Positions 45,371 through 57,310 of a stretch of 64,000 nt of DNA are shown here, piece by piece (position 1 is the first letter of the stretch; each line of letters starts with the position of its first letter). Source of the DNA: Straminergon stramineum (Eukaryota; Streptophyta; Bryopsida; Hypnales; Calliergonaceae); contig OY987273.1 in NCBI GenBank assembly GCA_963920665.1, positions 15,998,501 to 16,062,500 on the forward strand, in the 5' to 3' direction. The notes under the pieces are model-generated. The model saw nothing but the letters and a program-made list of their open reading frames with translations, made no database searches and was not told where the DNA came from. Made by a program: the position numbers and the translations under genes.

Positions 45371-46220
45371 CAGGGTTGACAAATCCGAACGTCCGCCCCA
45401 AATTCATGTCCATCATCCGGACGTTCGGACGCATGGAGTCTAGCGGATGTAGCGTCCCTAGCGCCATCCGCAGGTAGACGGCGCGGTCACAGCGGACGGG
45501 CGGGGCGGACGGTGGAGGGTGGATGGGCACGGCAGACGGTGGAGGGCGGACAGGCGAGGCGGACGGTGGAGGGCGGATGGGTCGGGTGGACGGGCGGATG
45601 GGCAATCAACTGGGTGAACGCTCACTATGTAGTACCAACAACTTTTAGTTCGAATTTCCAAATTCTTTTTTTACAATTTTGGGGCACGTAATATACCGTC
45701 GGAAAGGTCTTGGAAATACCTTTCCAATGGTATATCACACACCCTGAAACACCAAAATCTCCAACCGGAAATGCCAAGAGAACTTTGGTGCTTCAAAAAG
45801 TGAGGGTTTGCCTTGGTGTTTGGCTGTCCGCCTAGCCGTCCGCCCTCCCGTCTGCTTGGCGGACGGGCGGACGGGCAATTAGTTGGGCGGACACTCACTA
45901 TGTAGTCACAACAACTTTTAGTTCGAATTTCCAAATTCTTTTTTTACAATTTTGGGGCACGTAATATACCGTTGGAAAGGTCTTGGAAATACCTTTCCAA
46001 TGGTATATCACACGCCTTGAAACACCAAAATCTCCAACCGGAAATGCCAAGAGAAGTTTGGTGCCTCAAAAAGTGAGCGTCCGCCTTGGTGTTTGGCCGT
46101 CCGCCCTCCCGTCCGCCACGAGCCTTTCCTTCCGCCATTGCCGACCGCCCCGACCTTCTGAGCCAACATCATGCCATCCGCCTCCTTATCTAACCTACTT
46201 GACCTCTGTCCGCCGGCAAT
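45371..46220. repeat. Left subterminal array of the hAT element (GCGGACGGGC repeats and ~240-bp modules)
   Basis: CGGACGGGCGG/CGGACGGTGGAGGG short repeats plus two ~240-bp modules (about 45,650-45,890 and 45,895-46,130), each with a GGAAAGGT...ACCTTTCC hairpin and AATATACCG/GGTATATCAC. The modules match the right-hand ones in reverse. Confidence 0.85.
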
Positions 46221-47909
46221 TCTATTACATTTAATTCTGAAAAGTGTAGAACTGCAGTGTCATTTCCAAAAAAAGACTCTTTAATACGACAAGTATCCAA
46301 TGCAATATTAATGTAAGAAAAGAATAATTCCAGGTTTTCCTCCCCACATTTAAACATGCTTTCCAAACCCTATATCCTAAACCCTAAACCCTACAAAAAA
46401 AATCTGAATTGTAGATCCCTCAATTGTACATATTAACTTATAACATTGTAGGAGTTTTCAAAAGTAGTGGTGTGATGTGTGAAATATGTTTTATTTTTTA
46501 ATATTTGAAGTTTAGAATGCAATCATGACAATGTGATGCATATGTAGATCTTACTATCTTTGTCATTTAGGTTTCAATTGTTCTTAAGATTTACTTTATT
46601 ATGGGCTACAACACAATTGTGGATCATTGGATTATAACCTAGAGTATTTCATCAATTTTTGTTATAGAATGCATTGATAGTGTAAAACACCAACGTAAAT
46701 ATTCTAAAAGAATTTATATTATCTCATTATTCTATTACAACATTTATGGGATGATGCTCAAAATGATTTAAGTACTTTAATATAATTTTATATAATATGA
46801 TGTGGACTACATTAAAGTAAGCATTTATACAATAAAAATGAAATGGAGGTTCTTATCATACATGCTTATACTTATATATACATGTGTGCACCCTAAATTG
46901 TAAACCATCAATAAATTTATCACAACCCTAAAATATTAGGGCTTAGGTAGTGTAAAATGTGATTGACCTTCAAATATGATGAGCTTTCAAAATTCAAATA
47001 CAACAATTGAGATAAGTAGGTCATACTCCAATGATTACAATTCCGTTTCATCCCAAGACTTTTTCGCAAATGATTTTACGAGAAGGTTCATAATATCATA
47101 TCTTGTAGATTATAAATTTACAATATTGATTTAATTGCTTATGTAGTTGTGTAGGCCTAGGATTTTTTTAAATCTTGAACCCGCAAAGTCCTAAGCCTTT
47201 TTTTTCTATCGAATATCATTCAAAATTGTCATTTCTATTGTGAAGAGCAAAAAACTTTATAAATTAACTTTATATCTAACCATAGGAATTTGTACTAGAT
47301 TAGTATAAAAATGTATGGGAGCAATGTTATCATCTTGATAACATTAAGTGCATACATTGCATGATATTTGTATTTAAAGAAAAAAAATCTTTTCTTTTGT
47401 CTTGCTATACTTGATTCTTGGGCTTTCATTTTCGTCACTTTAAATTTTGGCACTAACGATTTCAATTTTATAATATTTTCTATTGAAAAATCTAGCTAAA
47501 AAGCGAAGAATCTTGGATAAAAATTCAAAAATAAATCATTTCATTGAGATCATATTTCACAAGAGTCCTCTATAAGAGTGTAGGGCCTTTGAGACTTTAG
47601 GAATTAATTACTTTCCTTCAAAGGCATAGAAATCAATTAGAAATTGAATCCAATTAAATTGTTACAATTTTGACTTTGAATATCTTTTGCTATTAGCCAA
47701 AAATTATTGTTGATATGGCAAACTTGTAAAAAAACACCAATGTAAAACTAAATTCCTTTTAATTACACATCCATTTGAATTTTTTGTTTACAAATCAAAT
47801 GATTTTCCAAAGAAGAGGCTATTTGGTGACACTTTTCATAGTTGTATTGATTTAGTGCCTCACTATATAACATATTAAAGACATAATTTCTATAGCTTTC
47901 TTCATTCAC
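46221..47909. other. AT-rich core of the hAT element
   Basis: No sustained frame on either strand. A telomere-like CCCTAAACCCTAAACCCTA run lies at about 46,370-46,393. Probably captured or filler DNA; no transposase remnant recognised. Confidence 0.6.
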
Positions 47910-49207
47910 CATGCATTGCATGCTCTACTCGTCCGCTCATCCGCCTACTTCTACAAAGTTAAAAACAACTCTCCCTCTCACCTTCTCCCTTGTCCGTCTG
48001 TTCGTTGTGGGCCGACCTCCACCAAATTGAAAACACTTGACTCTCGCATCCAACTCTTGCTCCCGCCTTCCTCCCCGTCCACCTGTCCACCCGTCTGCCT
48101 ATCTACTCGTCCGTCAGACCACCATAGGTTGAATTCCACCAATGGCCCCTTATGCCCGCCTTTCCCTCCTGCCTTTCCTCCCCGTTCGATGTCCGGCCGT
48201 CCACATTCGCCGTCCGCCCGTCCGCCCGTCCGCCTAGCGAACAAGAGGGCGAACAGCAAGGCGGACGCCCATGTTTTGAAGTAACAAACTTCTTTTAACA
48301 TTTCCGATTAGAGATTTTTGATTTTGGGGGCGTGTGATATCCCATTGGAAAGGTATTTCCAAGACCTTTCCAATGGTATATTACACGTTCCAAAATTCTA
48401 AAAAACGAATTCAAAAATTGCAAGTGAAAGTTGCTATGACTACATAGTAAGCATCCGCCCAGCTGATCGCCGGTCCGCCCGTCCGCTTGGCGGACGGGGG
48501 GCGAGCGGGCGGACGGACACCAAGGCGGACGCCCATGTTTTGAAGCAACAAACTTCTTTTAACATTTCCGATTAGAGATTTTTGATTTTTGGGGCGTGTG
48601 ATATACCACTGGAAAGGTATTTCCAAGACCTTTCCAACGGTATATTACACACTCCAAAATTCTAAAAAACGAATTCAAAAATTGCAAGTGAAAGTTGCTG
48701 CGATTACATAGTGAGCGTCCGCCCAGCTAATCGCCCATCCGCCCAGCTGATCGCTCGTCCGCCCGTCTACTTGGCGGACGGGGGGCGGGCGGACGGAGGG
48801 CGGATGGGCGGACACCAATGCGGACGCCGATGTTTTGAAGCAACAAACTTCTTTTGACATTTCCGATTAGAGATTTTTGATTTTGGGGGCGTGTGATATA
48901 CCATTGGAAAGGTATTTCCAAGACCTTTCCAACGGTATATTACCCGCTCCAAAATTCTAAAAAACGAATTCAAAAATTGCAAGTGAAAGTTGCTGCGACT
49001 ACATAGTGAGCGTCCGCTCGTCCGCTCGGCGGACGGAGTGGGCGGACAGGATGGCGGACGGGGTCGCGGACGGGCGGGGCGGACGGGTAGCGGTGGACGG
49101 CGGGAACGTCCACTAGTCCGCTTGTCATCGGACGTTGTGGACCCCGCATCCACGTCCGCGTTTGGATGTTCGAACGTCTGGGACGTCCGAACGTCGTGTC
49201 AACCCTG
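47910..49207. repeat. Right subterminal array of the hAT element
   Basis: Three modules (about 48,240-48,450, 48,500-48,715, 48,810-49,010), each starting near GCGGACGCC(C/G)ATGTTTTGAAG and ending CTACATAGTGAGCGTCCGC, separated by GCGGACGG-type GC-rich tracts. Inverted relative to the left array. It contains GACGTCCGAACGTCG close to the terminus. Confidence 0.85.
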
Positions 49208-49221
49208 GTTTTTAGTTGTGG

Positions 49222-49242
49222 TTCAGCTCGAATCGAGCTAAA
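49222..49242. repeat. TTTAGCTCGA palindrome next to the hAT insertion
   Basis: TTCAGCTCGA, A, TCGAGCTAAA: near-perfect, seven bases from the hAT target duplication and overlapping the last in-frame stop of the INGQH gene. Confidence 0.8.
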
Positions 49243-50605
49243 GGGCTTTCATGTGGCTTATTATGGCAGCGCAGGTGAGCTTTTCGCCAGCAAATGTCAA
49301 GAAGACACACATACTCGGTGTACAAAACGTCTTGATAAGACACAAGTAAAACTCCTTCTGCAGCTCCAAATTATTCATCTGATACTCGAGCTCACTATAT
49401 GCACGCGCCTTCATGTATCTAACTGTTTCTAGACACTGAAACTCTTTAGGAATTTTGACCTGCACAAGATTCTCCGGGTTCTACAAGAATATGAGAATGA
49501 CCTTTTTAGGTGTCCTAGCGACCGCTACATCTCCTAGTTGATCATTCTTCCCTGCATAATAATCAGCATACTCAATGTTGTAGGAGTCTAGAACCTTATT
49601 GGTTTCTATGTATCTCAGAACCTGCGCTTGTTCTTTTTCGTTAGCTCAAATAAACAACGAAGAAGAGAGGTCTTCAACTTTGGGCTCTTTCTTGAACATT
49701 GAGCTCATGACCTCAACAAAATATGGGTTGTCTACAATGGACTTCTCCTTCTTACTAATCCCCAGCAGTGTACAAAAGTCTACCACTCCAAGTCCCATTC
49801 ACTTTGTGGTTTCCACCTTCCAAGCACCTGAGGGCCACTCTAAGTAATGATTGTTGTTCTTGTCGTAAGTCCTGTAGTGACCACTTGCTGTTGGCTTTAC
49901 GAACTTTTGCTTGTACTCTAAGAACACCTGGAAGAAAGCAAATGTTTCTTTCGATAGTTGGGCACATGTTTTGTTCCTCGATCTAACCATCTTAGCTTCA
50001 CTAAAGTATCTCTCCCCTGGCCGGTCGAGGAGGACGTCCATAGTGGCTCTCGAAAACATTCGTTCCTTCTTGAACACCTTCCAATTTTCTACAATGATCT
50101 CGTTCTTGGCGTTCATCAGACCCAGCTTAGGATTGATTTGGTGAAGCTCCTTCTTCACCAGATGTTTTTGTTTCCACCTTTTCGCCCAATCCTTGATCGT
50201 GTAGCAACTATCAAGTACTAACGTTATGGCTTTAATTGTCACCTTCGAATAACAATGTTTCCGCTTCTCACCCATTTGGTTTAGAATATGGTTGGCAAGT
50301 TTTGCTAGCTCATCATAGTTGAGATTCCCCAAGAACTTGAAGAATTCATGATTGAGCATGTAGTTCTCTAGGTTCCAATCCGCTCTAGCATTAAACAACT
50401 TATCAGTGTCAGGATTGAAGAGCTCTCCATGCACTGCAACCGTGATGATGTCCTTCCAAAGATTATAGACATCGTCTGGTGCGGTGATTAGCTTGAGCTC
50501 GTTTGTGAGCTTCAACTTTTCCTCTTTGTCCTTGGTCTTGGACAACTTCAAGTTTTTATTTACATCGATCATAGAAAATCGTATGTAAACAACCTTCTCA
50601 AATTC

Positions 50606-50724
50606 CTAAAGATTTCATCTAAGGCACAATGTTAGACTTGTTCGATTTAGCTCGAATCGAGCTAAATCATAGTAGAAACCATAAACAAAAGAGAAGATAA
50701 GTTCTATCGACCTTGAATACTTAC
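50606..50724 (-). other. Phase-0 intron (119 bp) containing a perfect palindrome
   Basis: Donor AAT/GTAAGT and acceptor CTTTAG/GAATTT on the minus strand keep the frame (K-F-N then E-F-E-K). The palindrome 50,644-50,668 lies near the middle and has perfect 12-bp arms. Confidence 0.7.
50644..50668. repeat. Best TTTAGCTCGA palindrome (12-bp perfect arms)
   Basis: GATTTAGCTCGA, A, TCGAGCTAAATC. Perfect inverted symmetry of 12 + 1 + 12 bases inside the intron. Confidence 0.9.
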
Positions 50725-52176
50725 ATTGAATTTATCTCTATTGCGAAAGTTCTCTACCATCCGTCTCGTGCTCGATGTAGTCCCCACAGATGAGACCTCC
50801 TTCAGATTTTTGGGCTGACCCATGGCCTCCCATACTGATCGTACTCCCAAAATGTTTATTGCCCAAGACGGCTGCGTTGCCACAAAGTGATTTGTTTGGT
50901 TGTAATAGGCGGATATATTTCGCAATTTATCATTGTCCACCGACCACACAATAAAATAGTCCCACTTTCGGAAATGCTTCTTCGTTTCTTCATTAATACC
51001 ATTAGCGTCATCCAATATCCACTTGCTGGTTTCCATGCTATGCTGCCTATTAATAATGTAAAACTGGCCCTCCTTGATGGCCTCCCATGTAATGGGCTTC
51101 TTTGCGTGACCCACAGGCATAATGCAAAGTGTTTGCTTGTTAGTCTTGTCAAGAATATTTAAAAGCCAGTTGACCATGTCATCAACAATTTGATTCTCTT
51201 TGGACCGTATATTGAATGTTGACGGCGCAGCAATAAGTTTGGAGATGTCGATCTCTTTCTTCTGACCGACCGGAAACACATATGTGTCTTCGCATGTAAT
51301 CCCAAATCTTTGGTAAACCTCACTAACCGACTTGAAGTCTAGTTTCTTCTCTGTTTTCCGAGAGTGAAGAATCTTCTGCATTTCATCCACATAACTTCCG
51401 TCAGCTATTTCCAAAACCTCCGTGGATTTGGTTGGCGTAATTTGGGTTCATGCAGAAGCGCCAGACTTTCTCCCTTGCTTCTTAATGGGAGTTTTTACTT
51501 GCTTTTGACTGGCTCTTTTGCCTCTACCTAACCCGGTTTCAATTACTAAGTTACGCTTGGAGCTTACACTCCCACCAGGGGTACCTGTGTTTAATGACAT
51601 AGAGCGAGCTTTTGTCAACTCGTTCCACAACTCCAGCTTCCCTTTTAGTGTGCTCAAATCACTAAACATGAAACGAAGCTTAGCAATAAGGCATCTCCAA
51701 TTAATTGGTGTGCCATCCTTATTATGCCACTCATGGTTATCTAGTTTCTTCTCTAGCTCCTTCACCTCATCCACGAAAACATAAGTCTCAAGACTTTTGA
51801 GGAAAGGAGTCAAATTGAAGGGAATGAGAATAGAGTCCAAGATGACCGTAAAGTGATATTGTTGCTCTCTTGGAATCTCTAGGACCGTTGTCATGCACTT
51901 GATCTTGATCATTGGATGAGTGTCCACTTTGATGTCCTTAACTTTCTCTTCGAAGGAAAGTTGAATGTAGACAATGGAGTTCTTGAACTTGTACGAAAAG
52001 GACGTGTCGTTCACAAAGGGGATGATCTGGAAACTCCAGTTCTCAACTTTGTCTGGGTCTTTGAACTCACAGAACTCTCCATCACTGAGCATCATGTCTT
52101 CTGCATTGTTATCTACTGGGTTCTGGACCTCGCACCATCGAAAGTATTGTTCCAGGCTTGCAACTTGTTCTTCCAT

Positions 52177-53230
52177 CCTACAAGAGAAAATCCAATTAAA
52201 TGATGTGTATATTCAGCTTGATTCAAGCTGATTAGACATGTGATAAGTCATTTTTCTTACTCTATTATTGTAGCTAGGAAAACTCTATATGGTTTACCAT
52301 TCAGTATCAAAATCAATTACTCTTCAAAGAAATGTCATTCGGCATGAGCCAAGCTCATATGACATGATTGAGGGTGTTAGTGAAACAATGATGCTTAGGC
52401 TTCGTAGACGATGTTGAAAGATTTATTGGATGCATTTCAAGACATTTGTCCATCGTTTTTTAAGACTTATGATGTCTGTTTACCTTGACCTGAGCTAAAT
52501 CGATAGAGGCTAAAGGTCAGGGTTTGACTACAAATAATATTTGAGGATCTCTGTGTAGTTTTTCCTCCATGATATATTCGTCATGTTAATTATATTTGTA
52601 TCTACTTCTTTGTGGTGTATTGAATCAATTTCCTATTCACAAATCTATATAGTTCATCTCAAACTAAGTTAAAATGTTCAAAACTTTGTTTTTGTTTTCT
52701 TACATGAGCTAAGGTGTGTGCTCAGAATTTCTCCTTTCGATTATTCTCTAAACTTCAACTCAACTCGAACTAAAATGTAGGTTGTTGTTTTGTTCTCTGT
52801 CAATTGTTGCTGGAAAGAACGGGGCAGGCAAGATAATGTCAAATTAAAGGGCGAGTATTCATTTACCTATGCAGTTCAGCTCGAGTCAAGCTAAACTACA
52901 TGGTAGTATATTATTCCAGTATATGTTTAATCTTATCAGCTCGCCTTCATATCACATGCGCTTATAACGTCGTTCTCATGTGTAGTTTAGCTTGATTCGA
53001 GCTAAACTGCAAGGAAGAACGACGTTATAAGCGCATGCAACATGAAGGTTTGTTTAACCATTTCTATGTTCAGGTCTATAGATATTTATCATTTCGTTTG
53101 AAATTTATTTAAATTTTCAAATTCACATGATTGGAATTCAAGGCTTCCTTAGTACTTCATGAATTTGTTACAGGTAATTGAAGGCCTTTGTACATGTCGC
53201 TTTAGCTCGAACCGAGCTAAAGTGTCATAT
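52177..53230. repeat. Upstream cluster of TTTAGCTCGA palindromes
   Basis: Copies at 52,213-52,231 (TCAGCTTGA, T, TCAAGCTGA), 52,479-52,502 (degenerate), 52,754-52,774 (degenerate), 52,873-52,897 (AGTTCAGCTCGA, G, TCAAGCTAAACT), 52,984-53,008 and 53,200-53,222 (CTTTAGCTCGA, A, CCGAGCTAAAG). They occupy the 1 kb upstream of the INGQH gene start (52,176), with no coding between them that I can see. Several are followed by CATATGG or CATGG. Promoter elements, protein-binding sites or intronic sites are all possible. Confidence 0.75.
52944..53048. repeat. 105-bp compound hairpin centred on a palindrome copy
   Basis: Outer arms CATGCGCTTATAACGTCGTT + CT (52,955-52,976) and their perfect complement (53,016-53,037) share the centre 52,996 with the inner palindrome 52,984-53,008. 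Symmetry extends to CCTTCAT/ATGAAGG at 52,944-52,950 and 53,042-53,048. Only the 7-base segments 52,977-52,983 and 53,009-53,015 mostly fail to pair. It could be a MITE, a small-RNA precursor or a structured site. Confidence 0.85.
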
Positions 53231-56200
53231 GGATGTTTACCAATGATAAAATCATCTAAACCCTTTGATGGTTTATAGGGCTGACTACACTAGCATTCAA
53301 TTGCACTGGAACTTAGCGCTAATTTCTGAAGACCAAAAAATTAGGGTTACATTTCATGGTTTCGAAATCCTACTCATTTCATTGTTATGCAATCTGCAAA
53401 CGCATATTGTTGACCCTAAACTTGCTACTCCAACCCTTCCACTACAAAAACATGTGGATCTCTAAATACGAAAACGTAACATATGTAATTGGAAAGCTTC
53501 TGAGACTCACCTAGAAAAAAAAGGGTGCACAATCTTTGACAACACAGTGCGATCCTTGCACCAACGAAATCACAATTCAAGCAATACTTGAAAACAACAT
53601 TTCTGAACATGTCATCCTAAAACCTCAAAGTGAAACCTTAAACCCCAATGTTGCTTAACCCTACTGTCCACCACGAAATTTAAGGCACATAGTAGAAATT
53701 AGGGACACACATCAATGCCTATAAATCCAATTGATGCAAACATATTGATCAATGAGGTTTAGCAACCCTAGAATGCTTATATTGATACCAAGAAAAGAAT
53801 CCTACAGCACCATAGAGAAGAATGAGATCACATGCAACACAAGAAAACACTCAAGGTATAACACAGAATTGAAACCAATATAACATGAACTCAATAGGAG
53901 ACTACATATTATAAGAACTGCTAAAAAGTAATAGAACTTACAGCATTCAATTGACAAATTCTAAAGGTGCATGACACCTACAATCCCCAAACCACAAAGC
54001 TTCGCTTTTGTGATGCCCACCAAGAATCTGTACAAACCACGAAACAGACGATGATACTTTGGAACACGAAGTTGAACAAACAAGGAAGCATGGAACCTAG
54101 ACATGCTAGAACCACCAGACACACTAGAACCTCCAACAGAAACATGGAAACTCAGGTCCTTACAATGCACATGTGACTACAAACACACTTACATAACCAG
54201 AAAACAAGTATGAAACATTGAAATTCCGGCAAATCCTACTTTTCTAGTACTGGACTGCAAAGAGAGATACGAACCTAAAGGAAGCAGAAAATGAAGCGCT
54301 CTCGATGACGTCCAAAGCAAATAACTCCACACGCAAATAGCAGAAATGGAGAGCACGCCCCCCCCCACACAGAGAAAACAAAGCGCTTCGACGAAGTGCA
54401 AACAATGAAACCGCACAGGGAAATAGCAGAGACGGAGAGCTATACACGACGAGGTTTAGGGTCCACTCACTGACTCAGTTACACTCACAAAGACTCTCCA
54501 AGAACGGAGATCGCATGCCCACGATGCAAGAACTTCTAGGCGACATGGAAATTGAAAACAAAAAACTCAAAACAAAAAACCACAAAATATAGGTGCACAA
54601 AACTCAAAACACAAGCAAAAAACTCAGAACATAGGTGCAGCAAACTCCAAACACAAGCGCACCACACCCTAGCACCCCAACGATGGAGGTTCCGTCCATA
54701 CCCGGATCCTTCCCTTGTACCTAGGTCCGTGTACAATGGTATTCATATTGATACCCGGACCCTTCCCATGTACCCGGGACTGCCTACTCGGTCTTCATCC
54801 ACATACCCGCCCCTCCCCTTGCACTCAAGTCTTCATCCTAATACCAATAGCCTCTTATCTCATCTAAGTCTCTCCTAGCCCTAATTGAAGCCCTCAGCAA
54901 CGTGGCGGACGATTACTATCCAATGAATGATAAGGAATTCTCCTTTGTAGGAAAGAATTGCAACTATTCGTCATCAGAATTTGGAATGGTAGGGAAAGAT
55001 CTTCTACAGTAGTTTGACTCCCAATGAATATTTCTGGTTCTTGTAAAGTGGATAATGTCACACAGATTTAGAATGGCTGATTTCCACGGTCACCAGCCTA
55101 GTGTTTAAGGGTTTACAACCTCTCTCATCATATACTCAACCTATTATTCATCATGTACTCAATCCATTATTGATAACTTGCACCAAAGTCTTATTTGTTT
55201 ATAGACGGAAAAATCCTACGAAGTTTGTTTGCAACCATGAATACCACAAAACTTCCTTTGATAACCTAATTATTTTTGTAGGTAACTTCGGTTAGTCTTG
55301 TAGGTTCATATCACTTAATATCCAAAACCTTCCTCACGTGCAATTCCATGTTGAATGCATAGTTACATCCCTTAATATCTTAAGAGGGATTCAAAATGAG
55401 TCATTTACTCTTCATTCGTTTAAGTACACACTAGTGCCATGCACATTATTTTTTTCTTTACCATGTCAATCAATGACTTATGAAATAGTGCAAACATTTT
55501 GTTCTATACTAACTTCTAGAAAAGACCTCCGAATTGGACAAAAACAAACTTTAATGATTAATCGTTGCACTTTTGTTCTACTAGTAGAGAGATGCTCTAA
55601 CAACCTTTGGATTGAAAACATCCTTGTCTTTTTGGCTAGTAACCATGGTAATTATTCCTTTTCTTCATTGGTTGACATAGTCAATGTAATTCTAAAAAAC
55701 TGAACGTATACATTATAGATCAAAGTGTTGTAGACAATGGTTCTCCCATTCAAGACTAATATTAGAACAGAATAATTTTTAAAATAGAAGTATAATTCAC
55801 CTAAAACTAAATTCACTATATAAAAAATATTAGAGAATTATAAGTCAAAAGAGAGAAATTTACATATTTTGAAATCTACATAGCCAAAAGAATTTTCAAG
55901 AAATTTCAAATATTTGATGCAAAACATAATCTATAAAGAGTGCTCAATTTTTCCATCTAAAAATATTGGTGAAAGGAATGGACACAAATATAATGGTAGA
56001 CATGAGTGTAACCATGTGATCTAAAAGTTGTTGTTAGCAACTTTTTGTTGACAATTCTTCACTCAATTAATTGTTATTTTAAATTTTACATGAAAGTCAG
56101 GTTAGTGTAGATAGCCATAAATCCAGTAACTGAATTAATTGTATAAAAAATGGCCAATTGAATCAATAGATTATTACAACTTTGCATGATATATATTTCT

Positions 56201-56949
56201 TAAATTAACAACGTGACATGTTTTTTTGATGCTGTAACTATTGTTAGAGATGGAATTAGTCTAAACACCTTGAATTGTGCATTATATTTAAATATCTCAA
56301 CTATAGGAAGGCATGATATTGATTTGGTTTATGAATGAAGAAAAGAACGTAAAAGTTGTCATGAAAATAAGGGAAAGACCTTTAAATGATTCTTGACAAT
56401 ACAAAATTGATTTTATAATTAATTTCATAATAGGATGAAAGCAAAGAAAAAATTAACCCATCAATGTACTATATTCTCAAGATGTCAACAATGGAAAGTC
56501 ATTTATAAAAATTTAATGAATTTGGAATGATAGATGAAATGTACTACTTCAAATTATTTTGAAGATGCAAAGAAATTCCATGCTGAATTGTTCAATGCTA
56601 TAGATTTTTTAACTATACTATGAAGTAAGTTTTTAAAAATAACCCACAATTGTTGCTCCATCGATATTGAGAAGTCATGAAATTCACATGATTGGAACTT
56701 GTGTTTTTTTTTTTTTGAAGGACCCTTTCCCACAAGTATTTCATTTTTTTTTCTCAAATGCAATGATAATTCGGTTAACAACGTATTTCCAAAAAATTAG
56801 CATGATTTATGTGTAGTTCTGTACTATTGCAACTTAGTTCTTTACTTTATTTCCAATTGTATTTTTCTCACCTGTGAAAGTTCCTTACTTTAAGAAGTTG
56901 GGTAAAGTTCCAAAAATAATTACAGGAGACTCATTAAATCTTTGAAGTC
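53231..56949. other. Long non-coding stretch
   Basis: Nothing with a sustained convincing frame. 54,340-54,450 has a short duplication (AAATAGCAGARAxGGAGAGC twice). 54,560-54,680 is an A-rich tandem of AAAACTCAAAACACAAGC. 54,690-54,850 carries TACCCGG repeats complementary in style to 7,600-7,712. 55,101-55,703 has two modest plus frames of ordinary AT-rich composition that I do not accept as genes. Confidence 0.45.
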
Positions 56950-57310
56950 ATTTTAATCATCTCATAATTTAGAGCATTCTCCCCACCTACAAAATAATAA
57001 TTTCTTTTAGTTAAAAAAATGCAATGAATGCATGAAACTGTAGTAAGAGGAATAACCTATTGTAAATGCATGAAATGTAACCCCACATTGAACCTAAACA
57101 CTTAAAAAATGTGGGATCCATTCCAATTAAGCACATAAACTTCTAAATGTAATACAATCCAAGAACATAAAGCATAAATCATAAATCTTGTGTAATATGC
57201 TTAAGAATCTTGATGTTTAAAAATATGCACATTGTATGGGCTCATAAATTTATCTATATGAATTTTATGACGTTTGTTATTTGATTAAAAATCTAATACA
57301 ATCCATGTAT
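56950..57310 (+). repeat. Direct repeat D, copy 1
   Basis: AT-rich ~360-bp block (AAAAAAATGCAATGAATG at about 57,013-57,030, CACATTGTATGGGCTCATA, TGATTAAA) that aligns in order with 59,085-59,445, offset 2,140 bp, at about 75 percent identity by eye. Confidence 0.6.

Larger units (their letters stand above)
45371..49207. mobile_element. Non-autonomous hAT-type element, 3,837 bp, with 8-bp target duplication
   Basis: Left end CAGGGTTGACA (45,371-45,381), right end TGTCAACCCTG (49,197-49,207): perfect 11-bp terminal inverted repeats of the CAGGG type. Both sides are flanked by the same 8 bases, GTTTTTAG (45,363-45,370 and 49,208-49,215), the duplication length expected of hAT elements. The arms (45,371-46,220 and 47,910-49,207) are GC-rich inverted arrays; the core is AT-rich. 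No transposase frame is present; open frames in the arms are Pro/Arg low-complexity products. It sits in non-coding sequence between the INGQH gene and the acidic linker. Confidence 0.92.
49238..52176 (-). pseudogene. INGQH-motif (ParB/DGQHR-like) protein gene, copy 2, two exons
   Basis: Exon 1 runs from ATG 52,176 to 50,725. N-terminal 240 residues: SLEQYFRWCEVQNP, REQQYHFTVILDSILIPFNL, a basic KTPIKKQGRKSG. After one TGA (51,448-51,450) come LDFKSVSEVYQRFGITCEDT, TLCIMPVGHAKKPITWEAIK, EGQFYIINRQHSMETSKWIL, DYFIVWSVDNDKLRNISAYY, NQTNHFVATQPSWAINILG. A 119-bp intron (50,724-50,606, GTAAGT...TTTAG) joins in phase to exon 2: EFEKVVYIRF, WNLENYMLNHEFFKFLGNLN, KVTIKAITLVLDSCYTIKDW, RSRNKTCAQLSKETFAFFQV. 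Further in-frame stops: TGA 49,799, TGA 49,646, TAG 49,481. The core motif has N-R-Q-H here and N-G-Q-H at 10.6 kb. Resemblance to ParB/DGQHR folds is inference; a DNA- or nucleotide-linked role is only suggested. Confidence 0.65.

Noticed and set aside
47916..49153. Several Pro/Arg-rich open frames on both strands in the GC-rich part.
   Set aside because: They follow the GCGGACGGGC repeats of the hAT arms and mirror each other on opposite strands.
45371..49207. Possible CRISPR-like or bacterial repeat array in the GC-rich modules.
   Set aside because: Repeat units are irregular, the element has hAT ends with an 8-bp duplication, and the context is a plant genome.
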